Of a DNA stretch of 64,000 nucleotides, positions 44,799-57,400 are shown piece by piece. Within the stretch, counting starts at the first letter, position 1. Each line of letters begins with the position of its first letter. The notes beneath the pieces are model-generated. The model was given only the letters and a program-made list of their open reading frames with translations. It was not told where the DNA came from and made no database searches. The stretch comes from Asterias rubens. Lineage: Eukaryota; Echinodermata; Asteroidea; Forcipulatida; Asteriidae. Both the position numbers and the translations under genes were made by a program. The stretch covers positions 4,340,001 through 4,404,000 of the forward strand of contig NC_047073.1 of NCBI RefSeq assembly GCF_902459465.1. The letters are read 5' to 3'.

Positions 44799-45168
44799 TT
44801 AAAGGGTCTATGTAACTTTTGTAGGACAAAAACCACAATGTCCACAGATTTACACTAAACTTACACAGTTTGAAGATAATGATAGTAGAAAGCTTCCCTG
44901 AAAATATTACGTGCTGAGGTGCTGTAGTTTTTGGGAAATGAGTAAAACAATGTCATAAAAATAACTTGAGACGGAAATTATTTTAATCATTACAAACGTA
45001 TGTTCATGACATTGTTTTACTCATTTCTCAAAAACTACAGTACCTCAGTAGGTAATATTTGAAGGAAAGCTTTCCACTATCATTATCTTCAAACCCTGTA
45101 AGTTTAATGTAAATCTTAATGTTAATGTAAATCTATGGACATTTTGAAAAGGTACCCAAATCCTTTAA
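44799..45168 (+). mobile_element. TTAA-MITE D, copy 2 (nested in another repeat)
   Basis: Same family as 29402-29761, with TTAA at both ends. It sits inside a 'GCTTAGCAG' repeat (44757-44798 and 45169-45295), whose two halves flank it. Confidence 0.88.
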
Positions 45169-45295
45169 ACATTTACTGCTAAGCCAAAATATGCAGGATA
45201 CCAGTCACATATTGTACATGACATTGTATTTTGGCTGGTAACCTAACTCTGGTAAGCTTAATTTAAATTTTTGTTTTTTTGTGCTTAGCAGCTTA

Positions 45296-45697
45296 AGACG
45301 CTAAGAGGAACACAATACTATGCATACCAGAGTAAGATAACCAACATATGTACACCATGGCAAACATTGTGTACTGGTATATATCAAGCTTATTTCTGCT
45401 ATTGCAGAAATTAGGACCTGGTGCAGCCATTTTGTATTTCTCAATTCAACAACACAGAGGTTGAAATAGCAAAAAATAGTCTGTCCCCTTTCTTGTATGA
45501 TAACAAATCAGTATTGATTTATTGTATTGCATATTTAGGAGACCTGACAAAGACTGTGGCACAGAGGTCTATTGCTGTCATATTAAAACTTATTCAGTGA
45601 GAATCTTTTTAACACAGTATTGTAAAGTTCACTTTCAAGACAACATTGGTACTTTCACGACATGTACATGTATCTTACCAAAATGTGATAAGTACTA
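45296..45697. other. No recognisable feature
   Basis: Intergenic AT-rich sequence between two MITEs. Confidence 0.45.
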
Positions 45698-45872
45698 ATA
45701 GACCATATGCACATGACGTCATTTCAGTAGGGCGCCCTCACCCAGAGGTCAAAAGGAAGTTGTTCATTGGCCAATCCTGTGCGCCGCGCGTATAAATCTG
45801 TGCGTTTCGATTGTTTCGTCACCGTTTTTCCACTAAGATGGCCGCTGTATGACGTCAATGCATAAGGTCTAT
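45698..45872. mobile_element. Short MITE with TAGACC...CATGACGTCAT ends, copy 1
   Basis: Left ATAGACCATATGCACATGACG, right GTATGACGTCAATGCATAAGG followed by TCTAT. The internal block GTTCATTGGCCAA is shared with the element at 12798-12983. Confidence 0.65.
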
Positions 45873-46154
45873 ACAAAACGTCATTGATTATTAAGTACAT
45901 AACCAAACACTAAGTTTCAAGAGAAACATTACTTCCTGAATTACATTTAAAAATTCAAGTACAACCTGGAAGTATTCTGAGGTCATGCGATTTTCATCTT
46001 ACTACTATTTTTCTGAAGAGACTATAAGCTATTCGCTAGAGCGACCGTTCAGCGCATGAAAGAGTTCATAACCAAGACTTCCCACATGCTGATAAATTCT
46101 AATCAAGTTCATTGAAACACAGGTGTGACAATCCCATCCCAGAGTCCCTAGAGT

Positions 46155-46541
46155 TTAAAGGCAGTGGACACTATTGGTAATTACTCAAAATAATTTTTAG
46201 CATAAAACCTTTCTTGATGATGAGTAATGGGGAGAGGTTGATGGTATAATGCATTGTGAGAAACGGCTCCCTCTGAAGTGCCATAGTTTTCGAGAAAGAA
46301 GTAATTTTCCACGAATTGCATTTCGAGACCTCAAGTTTAGAACCTGAGGTCTCGAAATCGACCATCTCAACGCACACAACTTCGTGTGACAAGGGTGTTT
46401 TCTTCTTTCATTATTATCTCGCAACTGTGATGACTGATTGAGCTCAAATTTTCACAGGTTAGTTATTTTATGCATATGTTGAGATACACCAACTGCGAAG
46501 GCTAGTCTTTGACAATTACCAATAGTGTCCACTGCCTTTAA
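46155..46541 (+). mobile_element. TTAA-MITE A, copy 9
   Basis: Full-length copy with TTAA at both ends and an intact hairpin. Confidence 0.92.
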
Positions 46542-48231
46542 GCCACAAAATAGTCATTAATTGCATATTATATAGATCAACCCTTCTACTTATAGTTCCA
46601 TCTGTGAAAAAAATCTACTTGCATTTTACGATAGAAACACAAGCTCTTACTTGTTTTTTTCTTTTTTAAAGTAAGTAGTTTTTAAACAATGAAAATCATG
46701 CAAATATATTTTGTAACCGTGTAACATAAATAGCATAAAATACCGTCATTAGATTTTAATCATATAGAAACACACCACAACAAAATTCAACTTAGTATTG
46801 CAAAATAACATATTTATAACAAGTGAACATAACAATAATAATAGCTACACTATTTCTGTAGTTATTTTAAACAGTTTCAGGACTTAACAAAAACAAATCT
46901 AGACTGTGAACAAACATGTGTAAGGTCATTAAGCGAGTACAAACAATTTATATGCAAACAGTTCTAGAGTAAAATTTCCTACAAAGAAATTTCCTGATAA
47001 AGTTCTGACATGAATCTTGAGAAATCAGAGCCCAATTTCACTGATGTGTTTACTGCCATGACATTCTTTAATATTGGACCAGCACCCATCCAATATGGAT
47101 AATTAATGGACACTTTACAACGTCCAATAATTGAGTTAAGAAATGACACTGTAAAGTGTCCAATAACTATCCATATTGGACGGGGGCCTGTCCAATTTAT
47201 CCAAACACGGCAAGATTGTGTCACCGCAGACAAAGCTGGTGTCTACATCGAATTGTCCTTGCTATTTGGAATTTTTTTTAACCAAATTTCAGAGTGTGAG
47301 GCGGATGCATTTCAGTGTCTATTTTAGGTTTTTTGGTGACGTTTGTTTAAATGACAAGGTGTTGTGTGAGTTATTATTGAGTGCATTTTGTTAACGTATT
47401 TCAGTGAAATTTTGCTATTCCATTTCACTTGGCACTGCCTCCAAAATGGATCATGATTATTTTCTGTGACAATGCATCCATATGCATCAAACTTTTGTTT
47501 AAATAATGTACAACATATAAATTTCAAATAAGACTTGAGAGATGGAAAAAACATGTACATGGCATACCAATGAAAATAAAACATTCAAATGATTCTAGTT
47601 CCTTACAACTAGTATATTACAATTGCATTAGCAAAGTCTTTGAAAAGATCATCATTAGTTTTTTTTTTTAATGGCTTTTAGATTGTTTTTTTCTAAAAAT
47701 GTTATATTCTTTAAACTTCATTTCACACTGAAAAGGTTCTTGAATAACAAATGTTGAAGAATGTTCTGTATCTGTCCCTCACAAAGTAAGAAAAGACATT
47801 TTGATTGGACAAAGAAAGTATAATGTCACCCATGTCATTATTTTCAACCAATCATAATCAGGACTATTTTGCATATACTGAATATTCATGTGCAATGTTT
47901 GATGACCAAGCACGTTGGTTTCATTCTTTCATTCCATGGTGAAGTTCTGAATCTCTGAAGAAAAATTTCAACATTAATCTCTTGAAATGCTTTGAATTTA
48001 TCGCCGACAGAAGAGGAAAACATTTTCCCCAATTCCCCAAAGGGAAGCACAATTGTTTTAACACTTCCCTGCAACCAACAAGAGTTTGTGGTATTACATC
48101 CTTAATACGACTCTCGATGTAAAAACTCCTATTCTTCTAAGGCTTTGCAGAAAAATCAGCTAGTTTTTGTTAATGGCATCATATTAAATACTATACCTAA
48201 TCTTTGTCTTAAGATAACTTTAGTAGCATGT
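46542..48231. other. Intergenic, 3' of the TESK-like gene
   Basis: AT-rich, with the inverted repeat at 47072-47196. No exon-like sequence. The right end may be TESK 3' UTR. Confidence 0.45.
47072..47196. repeat. 125-bp inverted repeat
   Basis: TATTGGACCAGCACCCATCC...GGACACTTTAC pairs with GTAAAGTGTCC...GGACGGGGGCCTGTCCAA, with a few mismatches. No coding content. Confidence 0.75.
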
Positions 48232-48237
48232 TTTATT
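48232..48237 (-). terminator. Candidate polyadenylation signal of the TESK-like gene
   Basis: AATAAA on the minus strand about 170 bp after the stop codon at 48409. It is the first canonical hexamer seen downstream. The cleavage site is not defined. Confidence 0.4.
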
Positions 48238-48408
48238 GAAGCCAATTTCATGCACAATTTTATAACTGTTCAAAATAAGAAAAACTCAAGTTCGACAAAT
48301 CATATCAGAACCCAAGATAACTTCCATTTTTTCGGGAGAGATGATCTACAAGGAAATAAGTATTTGGCACAGGTGATGGACAGAAATTGAGCAGTTTTCC
48401 CTCCCCAC

Positions 48409-51400
48409 TTACAACACAACTGATGTAGTTTTACTCCTAGCTCTACTAGTGCGGTACTCCTGCCCCCATGTAGGTGGTGGAGCGAATCCTGGCGACATGG
48501 TATTCCTGCGACCGTCCATAGTCATTGCATCCACATCGTCCCCCTCGGGACATTCAATTAAGTTTGTGTTCTCATCCACTTTGAGATTCCAGCGATGGAC
48601 GACGGGAGAGTTTGGAAGCGACTGAGACCTCTGTCTCATGTGGCTGTGCTTCTCCTTCTCAGCAGCTTCTTCCTCTTCGTCTTCGATGCACATCGCCTGA
48701 AGAGATTCCACAATCTCAGGAGGTAGCTGAAACAGAGCTTTCTCGGTTTGCTGCGTCAGCTTCGTCTGGCCGTTCTTCAGGTGGGGCGTGTCGAAGGGAT
48801 TGACCCATTTCTTGGACACAATCTTACCAGGACGTGAACCCGAGTCAGAGTTGCTGCGGATGACAGAGTTGCGGGGGGAACGCACCAGGGGCTTCTTGGA
48901 AACTGGCTGTCGCTCCACGCTGCGGCTTGCTGTTGATTGAGATCTCATACGTCCTGTGTTAATGTAATGATCAAATAATAATAATAGTAAAAAATCCTAG
49001 TTTCTTTTATTGGGCTTCATCACACCCCTAGGGGTGTAACAAAGTGCTCAGTATTATGTCCAGCAAGGTATGTGGAGTAACATTTTTGAAGTATGAGACC
49101 TTTATACCACTATGTGCCGATCAGACCAGGATGCCGGGGGAACACCTTCTCCTTTCACTTAGTGCACTGGGTTTTTCAAGTGCACACCCCCCTTTGCTGA
49201 TCAGAAACACTAGAGCTCCGCTTGGCAATGATTGGTTTGACTAAGCAGCACCCAATCAACCCAAAATCAACTAAAACCTACTTTTTGTTAGAAAGATGAA
49301 TATATTTCTTACCTGACAAAGACGGCGGTCTTCTATGCATTCTCTCAAAGTCCGACTCTATGTTTCGGATACTGAGGACAACTTCCGTGAAAGCAGGTCG
49401 CTTACTCGGCACCATCTTTGGTTTAAATGGATAACAATACAGTGAAGATAAGATACACCGAGCTCACTAACAATGTAGTACTATTTATTTATTTATTTGT
49501 TTGTTTCCTAAAACCTCCCAAAATGAAGAAGATAAAGGGATAATAATAATAAATAATAATAATATGAAACATTTATCTAGCGCTCTACGGAGAACAGAGC
49601 GCTTTACATGAGACTATGACAACAAAACAAAAGAAAAACAAACAAACTAGGATGGGTGGGGGAAAAGAAATGTCTTGAGGAGGCTTTTGAATAAGATATT
49701 ACTTGGTACATGCATTAAGTACTACTGGGCACGGAGTAAGTACTACTTGGTACTAAACAGTGTTGTAGTCAAGACCCAACAGTTCGAGACCAAGACCGAG
49801 ATCGAGACCTGAAGGCTCGAGACCGAGACCAAGACCAGAAGGTCGAGACCAAGACCGAGACCATAAAAGTTCGAGACCAAGACCGAGATCGAGACCTGAA
49901 GGCTCGAGACCGAGACCAAGACCAGAAGGTCGAGACCAAGACCGAGACCATAAAAGTCCGAGACCGAGACCGAGACTGAGACCTTAATGAAAATAGACAC
50001 AATAAAAGAGTCAAGCAAAGTTGTTAAACTGTATGGGTGATTGTGTACACAATTCATCCTCAAATAAACATGTGAAACAATTGTAAACTCCAAGCTACTT
50101 CAAAGGATGTATTCAAGACTCCCTTTCATATCGAAAAGAAAAACTAAATCAGTCTCAATCTTGTCAACTAGGTCCAGACATTAATCGTGTGCACTTAGAA
50201 TGTAACATTATTTTAGGATCCTCATCAACTTGTATGAATGACCCGACCCCCCCCCCCCCCCCGCCCCAGCACAAATATGAAAAAGAGATTTATGTAATTT
50301 TTTCGATGGGAAAATTCTTCAATTAAGTCTTTATTTGGGTGAAACAAATATTATAAATGTACATTATGTCAGTTGAAAAATGTACATCCTAAAAAGAAAA
50401 AAAATGGCTTGATTATCTGTGGCATAATTTAAAGAACTTTTTCATTGCACTTTAAAAACATCAGCATGCCCAACATTTCTGCTGACAGTCTAGCACGATG
50501 CGGGCGCATGATAGTGCCACCCCTACTGAAAACTCTTTCCACCGGTGCAGAGGATGCTGGAATTGTGTTTAGGCCATTTTTTTTAATAACTTGGATTACA
50601 GATTTGTAAGCTACAAAAAATGAGCGGGGATCGGGGGGAAAAAAAAAGACCGGGATTACAGAATTTCGAGCTCACGAAATTGATGGGCGAAAAAAAAATT
50701 AAAATAAAAAATACCGAAGGCACGCGGGCGGCTTCTAAAACACATGCATAACATTGGTCTGGTTTCCATCATACATCGGCCGCGATTATTTTCTCTGTTC
50801 ACTGGCTCAGGGATCTTGTTGTATTTGAAGAAAATGTGATCTAAAAGTATTGTTTTGTTTATTATTTTCAGAAACGCAATTTTTTTCGAGCGGCGATTCC
50901 CGTAATCCAATGTTTTGATTTTACGTGTACATGTACATGTACATAGTGCGTAATACACAGAGCGTGTTCTTTCCTAATGTGTAGTACATTGTATACAGCA
51001 CTGAAAACTCTGTCTCAATTTGATCGAACCCTAATAAGGTTGCACAGGGTTTGAGTTATTGGTTATGCACGATGTTCCCAATCTCTCCCATTATGAATTG
51101 TTGAGTTTCCAGTGACATACATGTACTAACCGTTAGGAAAGAACACGTCCTGTGTATAGCTCGCACCCCAACATGATTTCAACGGACCCGTTGAAAAACT
51201 ATTAACAAATTATTTAAAAGTGTTGCATTAATGGTAAGTAAAGGCGGTCTCGAAGCGAGACCAGCTAAATATTCGAGACCGGAAGGGTCCGAGACCGAGA
51301 CCAAGACCGAGACCACAGGGTGGCGAGACCGAGACCGAGACAGTACTACTTGTTACTAAATAAGTACTACTAGGACTAAGTACTACCTGGTACTAAATAA

Positions 51401-54400
51401 GTATCAATTGGTACAAACTGCTACTTGGTGCTAAACTATTATTGTCAATATAAATTACTGCTTATTACCTAGTACTGATTGGTACTTAGTAGTACTTAGT
51501 ACTTGGAACAAAGTACTACTTGTAACTAAATACTATTTATACAGGATTTGAGGCATTGCATGGTGAGCTATCAATATATATTTGGTTTGTGGTGCACACA
51601 TTAAGCAGGACAGTTCTTTTCAGAACTGAGAAGTCTCCTGTACACCCGCACAATCTACTCCGCGGTTGTAGAATTAAGCAAGACAATTCTCTAAGAACAA
51701 ACTCTACCTGGCACGTAGATACACACATGGTGTTACCGCAAACCCAATATAAACTAAATACTACTTGTTAATAAATAGTACTTGGGACTACTTGCTAATA
51801 AGCTGACCAACCATTGCAAAACATGGGAGATTGGGAATGGGGTAGTGGAACCTAACTAAAGGATCAAAATCTTACTTCACAATGTCCAGCTAAGTACTTG
51901 TAGTATTTGGTACTGATAAGTACTGTTTGGTTCTAAGTACTAATTGATACGAAGACCTATTTGGTACCACATACTACTTGGTGCTACTTGCTAATGAGCT
52001 GACCAGCCATTACAACAATTCTTAAACATCAAGTGCAACAAATTTGACTTGGTTCTATGCTAGGAGGTCAGCGGAGAAGGGGAATGGGTGGGGGAACCTA
52101 ACCAAAGGATAACAAATCTTACTTCACAACAGCTGAAAGCTACAAGAAGAAGTTGCTCTGGGCATTCACCGGTCATCATACGGAATGCTTCCTTGTCTAG
52201 TCCAAAATCCTGGGGAAAAAAGAAAGAATGGAACTTATACCCGTTTCGCACAACATTTCTAAGCGAAGGTCGCTTGCAATGATTGGTGTAATAAAATCGC
52301 AAGTTTGCATTGTGTGAACTAATTCGTGTGATCCAGACCTTCGTTATAAACAACCATGATCAGGACCTCCTCCAAAAATTCCATCCTGTTAAGAATCAAC
52401 GAGTTCAAACGTGTGAACTGATGCTAGGCATTATTACCAAAGTCACAAGCGGTTGCATAATGATCACGCATGCACAAACTAGGGTATGTTCAGACAGCAT
52501 ACTAAGTTAGAGCCGAACCGGGTGGTGGTCGTAAAAATAAGAAACCCATGCGTGCAGACAGCACTGAGTTAAACCTGATCCGGTTTATCTTTGGTTTTAA
52601 GAGGTCAAAGCAAACGTGACCCCGTTACTTTAACATCCTGTTTATTGGCCTGTTCATTGGTCACCGTGTGTTTACATAATGATTACGGAGGTCAATGGGT
52701 CGTCTGTTGTGAGTTAAACCGGATGTGGTCTTTTTTATTCTGTCCACACACAGTGTTAAAAGATAAACCCGAAGCGGTCTAAAGATAAACCCCCTCCCTG
52801 GACCGTTTATCTTTTGTGGGTTGAACTCGGTTCGGACTAACTTTAGAACCGTTCGGACACACAGAGTTGAACTCGATCGCGTTGAAACATGAGTTAAACC
52901 AACTTTAGTACTGTGTCTGAACTAACCTCCTATACACTGTGTGACCGTGTGAACTTAAGAAGGTTTTTTTTTTACACAATTTTCTGATGAGATTTTTAAC
53001 CTAGAATTTTCACCCTTGAATAGTTTCACATTAAACTGTAAGCACGAGGCTAGCGTGATATGTTGGGTTTTACTTACCCCTAATCTTGGCAGCTCATCTG
53101 GATTGGCTGTTACTCTTGCTATGATCTCACACAAGATTATCCCAAAGGAGAATAAATCCGTCTGAAATTAACCATGAGTATTAAAGGATTAACTTAAAAT
53201 CATGAATGATGGGTGACGCTCAGAAAAAGAATACGTAGGGTCGACTGTTAAATTGAAACATTTATTTTGAATAAGCTTGATTTGAGGTTGACCAAAGACA
53301 AAAGGGACTAAAGTGGGATTTGAACCCAAGACCCCTAGATTAACATGCCGGCTGAGCTATCTAGACCTATGTCGCCGCTCTTCCCGTCAGTATTTTTGTT
53401 AGGGGTTGCCAGTCAGAAACCATATTACCGTTAGCTGCCATGTAGCCAGCTGGGATTGCACCCAAGTTAACGATACAACCCGGGCTGTGGCAGCCAGGGG
53501 ATCACATTAGGTGTGATTTTTTATTTTAGATATCAATTAATAAAACCCAATGAGAAACTGACAGGGTAAATACTTTTAAATGGTTTAGGGTAGCAATTTG
53601 TCATCATTTTAAGAACGAGTGCAACATCAAGCCTTGAAACATAATTATAAATCACCGTCAATCAAAATCAAGCTTAATAATGTAATTAGCACCTTGTAAG
53701 GTGCTACATAATTGGTTCTCAAAATTCATCACTGCAATGACCTATCTTTTTGAAAGTTTGTATATATACATGTACTCAGCGCCTTGGGTACCTTGTTTGG
53801 TAGATACGTGCGCTATATAAGACTACGAAATTAATAACATTAATTAGTAAGTGGGAATTCATGTCAATAATTGCAGTTTCACAAATAGACAGCTAGGCAT
53901 CCCCCAGTGAAATGGCAGGCATGAACGCTTAGTTTTCAAGCCTGCCACTTCGATACAATTCAACTTGTATTGCATTTTATTGAAGAAGTTGACGTGTTAG
54001 AGTGAGAATGACCATGTCACAGGCACACCGAGTCGATTCCTGGTGGATCAATTTCTGTGTCTATTTTGTGTTTATTGAGAAAAAAAGAAAAAAGACATGG
54101 ATCTAAGTGAGCTTAGTATACGTATAAAAGAAACACTGACTGGATTTTGCTAGTGAATTGTCACAGAAAATAATCATTCAGTGAAACCTGACTTTTGATA
54201 AGTTGATTTTGGGGGTTGAACACAGAATTAATTCGAGTGGGATTCGAACCAACGACCTCCGTGCTCTACAAACTGAGCTATCTAGCCATATAGTGGCGGT
54301 GTCCCTATTTTGTCAATATTTTTGTTCGGAGATTAGAAAATGAATAACACGACGACTGCTCACTTTCTCTGTGTAGAAGTCTCCTCTAAGATTCTCTGGT

Positions 54401-57400
54401 GATACCCAAAATGGAGTCCCAACTGTTGCAAGTTGCTCCGACTTGTCTCTGTTGAATTAAAAATAGATATGAAGACTTACATTTTGATCAAACACAATAA
54501 GAATATTTCTTTCCGAACAAGTAGAAGACGGGAGTAGAATTATAAGGTTTTAGTTCAAACTGTTGGCTCTGCTTGAAAAGAAATTTGAAAACAGATTAAA
54601 ATGTGTTTTTGTATGGTGAACTCTTTCATGTGCCAACCAAACGTTAGGGTCACTGTATTAATCCCTCAAAAAATAGTTGTAAAATAAAAAATACAGTTGG
54701 CAGAGTCGTACAGTTTTCAGAATGGGAAAGAGGACTCTCGATGGTGCTATTGTCGCCTGTTTGTTCTGGGGGGAGGGGGGGGGTCGCCATATGCAAAATA
54801 AACAGGTAAACAATTATTGTGTCCATATGATCATTTTCTCACTGAAATTAATAGTTCATTAAAAAGTTTAACAGTTAAAATTTCTTATTTTTTTTTTCCT
54901 TGGGCATTTTTTTTTTTTTTTTTTTTTTTTTTTGGAAACTCAAACGAAAGTAGCAAAATTTTCTCGGCTGCAAATTTTACTACCATCCCTTAAATCAGAA
55001 CAGAATTTCCCACACTATTAACTCATCCATCTTCTCATCCAGGCAGCTAAACCAAACAGCATAAGACAGCCTAACATCAACACAGACCTCCCATGTTTAC
55101 GTTCATCTGCCCGACCTTTGACCCATCCAGCTTGACCTATGACCTACCTGGGTATTCTGGCAGCGAGACCGAGGTCAGCCACCACAGCGTGCAACATGCC
55201 ATTGCTATTCTTCCTAATCAGGCAATTCTGCATAATGAGAGGTAAGAAGGAGAAAAATTATGGTCATGAATTTTATTTATTTATTCTTCAGAGAGACAGT
55301 CTCAGATAGATACCATGGCCTGGAATTTAATCTCTTAAAGGGTCTGTATACATTTTTCAAGGGAAGGTGTGCGTCTGGTAATGACTCTAAAAATGAATGG
55401 CAAAATAAAAAAGAATAATAATAATAACATTAAGTTTTTATATAGCGTTTTTTCACACCGGAAGGGTGTCCCAAAGCATCAAATTTAGGGGGGGGGGGGA
55501 ATTGAGAAGAAAACAATTTGACCTTTTAGTTCAACATTTTTAATGGACCAGAATTTATTTTACAAGACAAAAAATTAATGAGAAAGGTCTTTCTGGGAGT
55601 GTCGTGTCCGAGCTGTTAAGAGCACCGAATTCAAATTCTGGTGTTTCTGATCAGCAGAGTGTGGGTTCAAATCCCCAGCCGTGACACTTGTGTCCTTAAG
55701 CAAGACACATGACCATTGCTTCGTCCTAAAGGTGCTTCAGCCTCACTACCATGGGCAGCGCGCCGTATCGATACCTCTCGTCACAAACCCCTGGGAGGGA
55801 TGTACAGGGAAACAATGCTGATTGGCTCAGGAAATGGTTATGCATTAGATGTGAAGTGCGTGCGCGCGTAGTTGATATTTGCATGTTGATCACGTCCGCG
55901 TTTTTTATGACACAAACACGTTATTTAAAACAAAAACAAAAACATTCTTTAAGACGAAAGACATACGTGTGCGCATAGAAAAGATTGAATATGTACGCTG
56001 ATTCATGGCGCATTTAAATGTGCTAGCATATAGCACATTTAAATTTGCCGATTCCAGGGGTTATAAATGAGCAAGGCATGCTGGGAAAAAATGGTGCGGT
56101 AAGATCGATCACCCCTGGGAACGAAATTGAATGTGCTTTTAAACTAAACATAGTTGAAAGATGATAATCAGACTCAGAGTCAACGTTTAATATAAATTGA
56201 CTTTCTTTACTAAACAGTAAGGTACTTTTGGTCAATTAAAAACACAACATCCCTTGACCTGTCCAGTCATTAGTTTACTGGCCGGAGGCTAAAATCCTTG
56301 GCCTCAATCCTGTGGTCCAGTTTTAATTTTGAGTCCTTCCTGTGGTCTTGTGGATTGTCAACCAGGTTCAAACCCTGTTGGAAAATGCTAAAGCAGCCTA
56401 CATAAAAATACTTTTTGTATCATCTTTTTTTTTTACAAAGCATCAATGTCAAGAAAGGAGGACAACATAGGTTAGGGTTAGGGTTACCAATGGAGGTAGA
56501 CTACCTGTATGGTACGTGTACAACCTCCATGTTAATCCTGGCATAGACGCACTGATTTACATCAACGTTTTTATTAATGCCAAAGTATACCTTTGGTTTT
56601 TGAAATTGTACGATTGTTTTAGTCCCATATAAATGCAGATGTACATACAAAAAAACTAACATGTGAACATTTAATTTCATAATGTGATACTTTATTTAGA
56701 TAACGCTTTAAATCCTATGCAAATATGTGACCACGCAGGAAGACTAATCCCTCATTATAGTAATGCACAATCTGAGCAGTGTTTAGATGGTCCTCCAAAG
56801 TGAAGTGATCTTTCAAACTGTTACCTTGAAACACCTGGTCAAAAACTTTTAAAAGTATGTACACAATAAACTGTGTAGGATTTAAAACTTTGCATTGGGG
56901 AATACGATATGGAAAAGTTTGCATGTATTGACTATCTCTAAAATGAGTTGGGATTGTTCTGAAACGCACCGTTAATTTCAACTCGTCGTTTCGATCAGTA
57001 TGCTCTGAAAAAAACCGTTGGTTACAACACAACAATTCGATCAGTATGCTCTGAAAAGAACCGTTGGTTACAACACAACAATTCGATCAGTATGCTCTGA
57101 CCGTCTTCGATCAGAGCTTACGTTGAAACCAACGGTTCTTTTCAGAACCACCCAAACTCATTGTGAGATATTCATTACATGGTGTTACCGCAAACTTTTC
57201 CATACAATAAATTTGTATCTACTAACAATATTGTCAGCGTGGGTGTTAAAGGCAGTGAACACTATTTGTAATTACTCAAAATAATTATTAGCATAAAACC
57301 TTTCTTGGTGACGAGTAATGGGGGGGGGGGAGGTTGATGGTATAAAACATTGTGAGAAACAGCTCCATCTGAAGTGCCATAGTTTTCGATAAAGAAGTAA

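Noticed and set aside
56467..56486. Telomere-like (TTAGGG)3, and (TTAGGA)n at 42910-42938
   Set aside because: Only about three units each, embedded in ordinary sequence; too short to mark a chromosome fusion or telomere.
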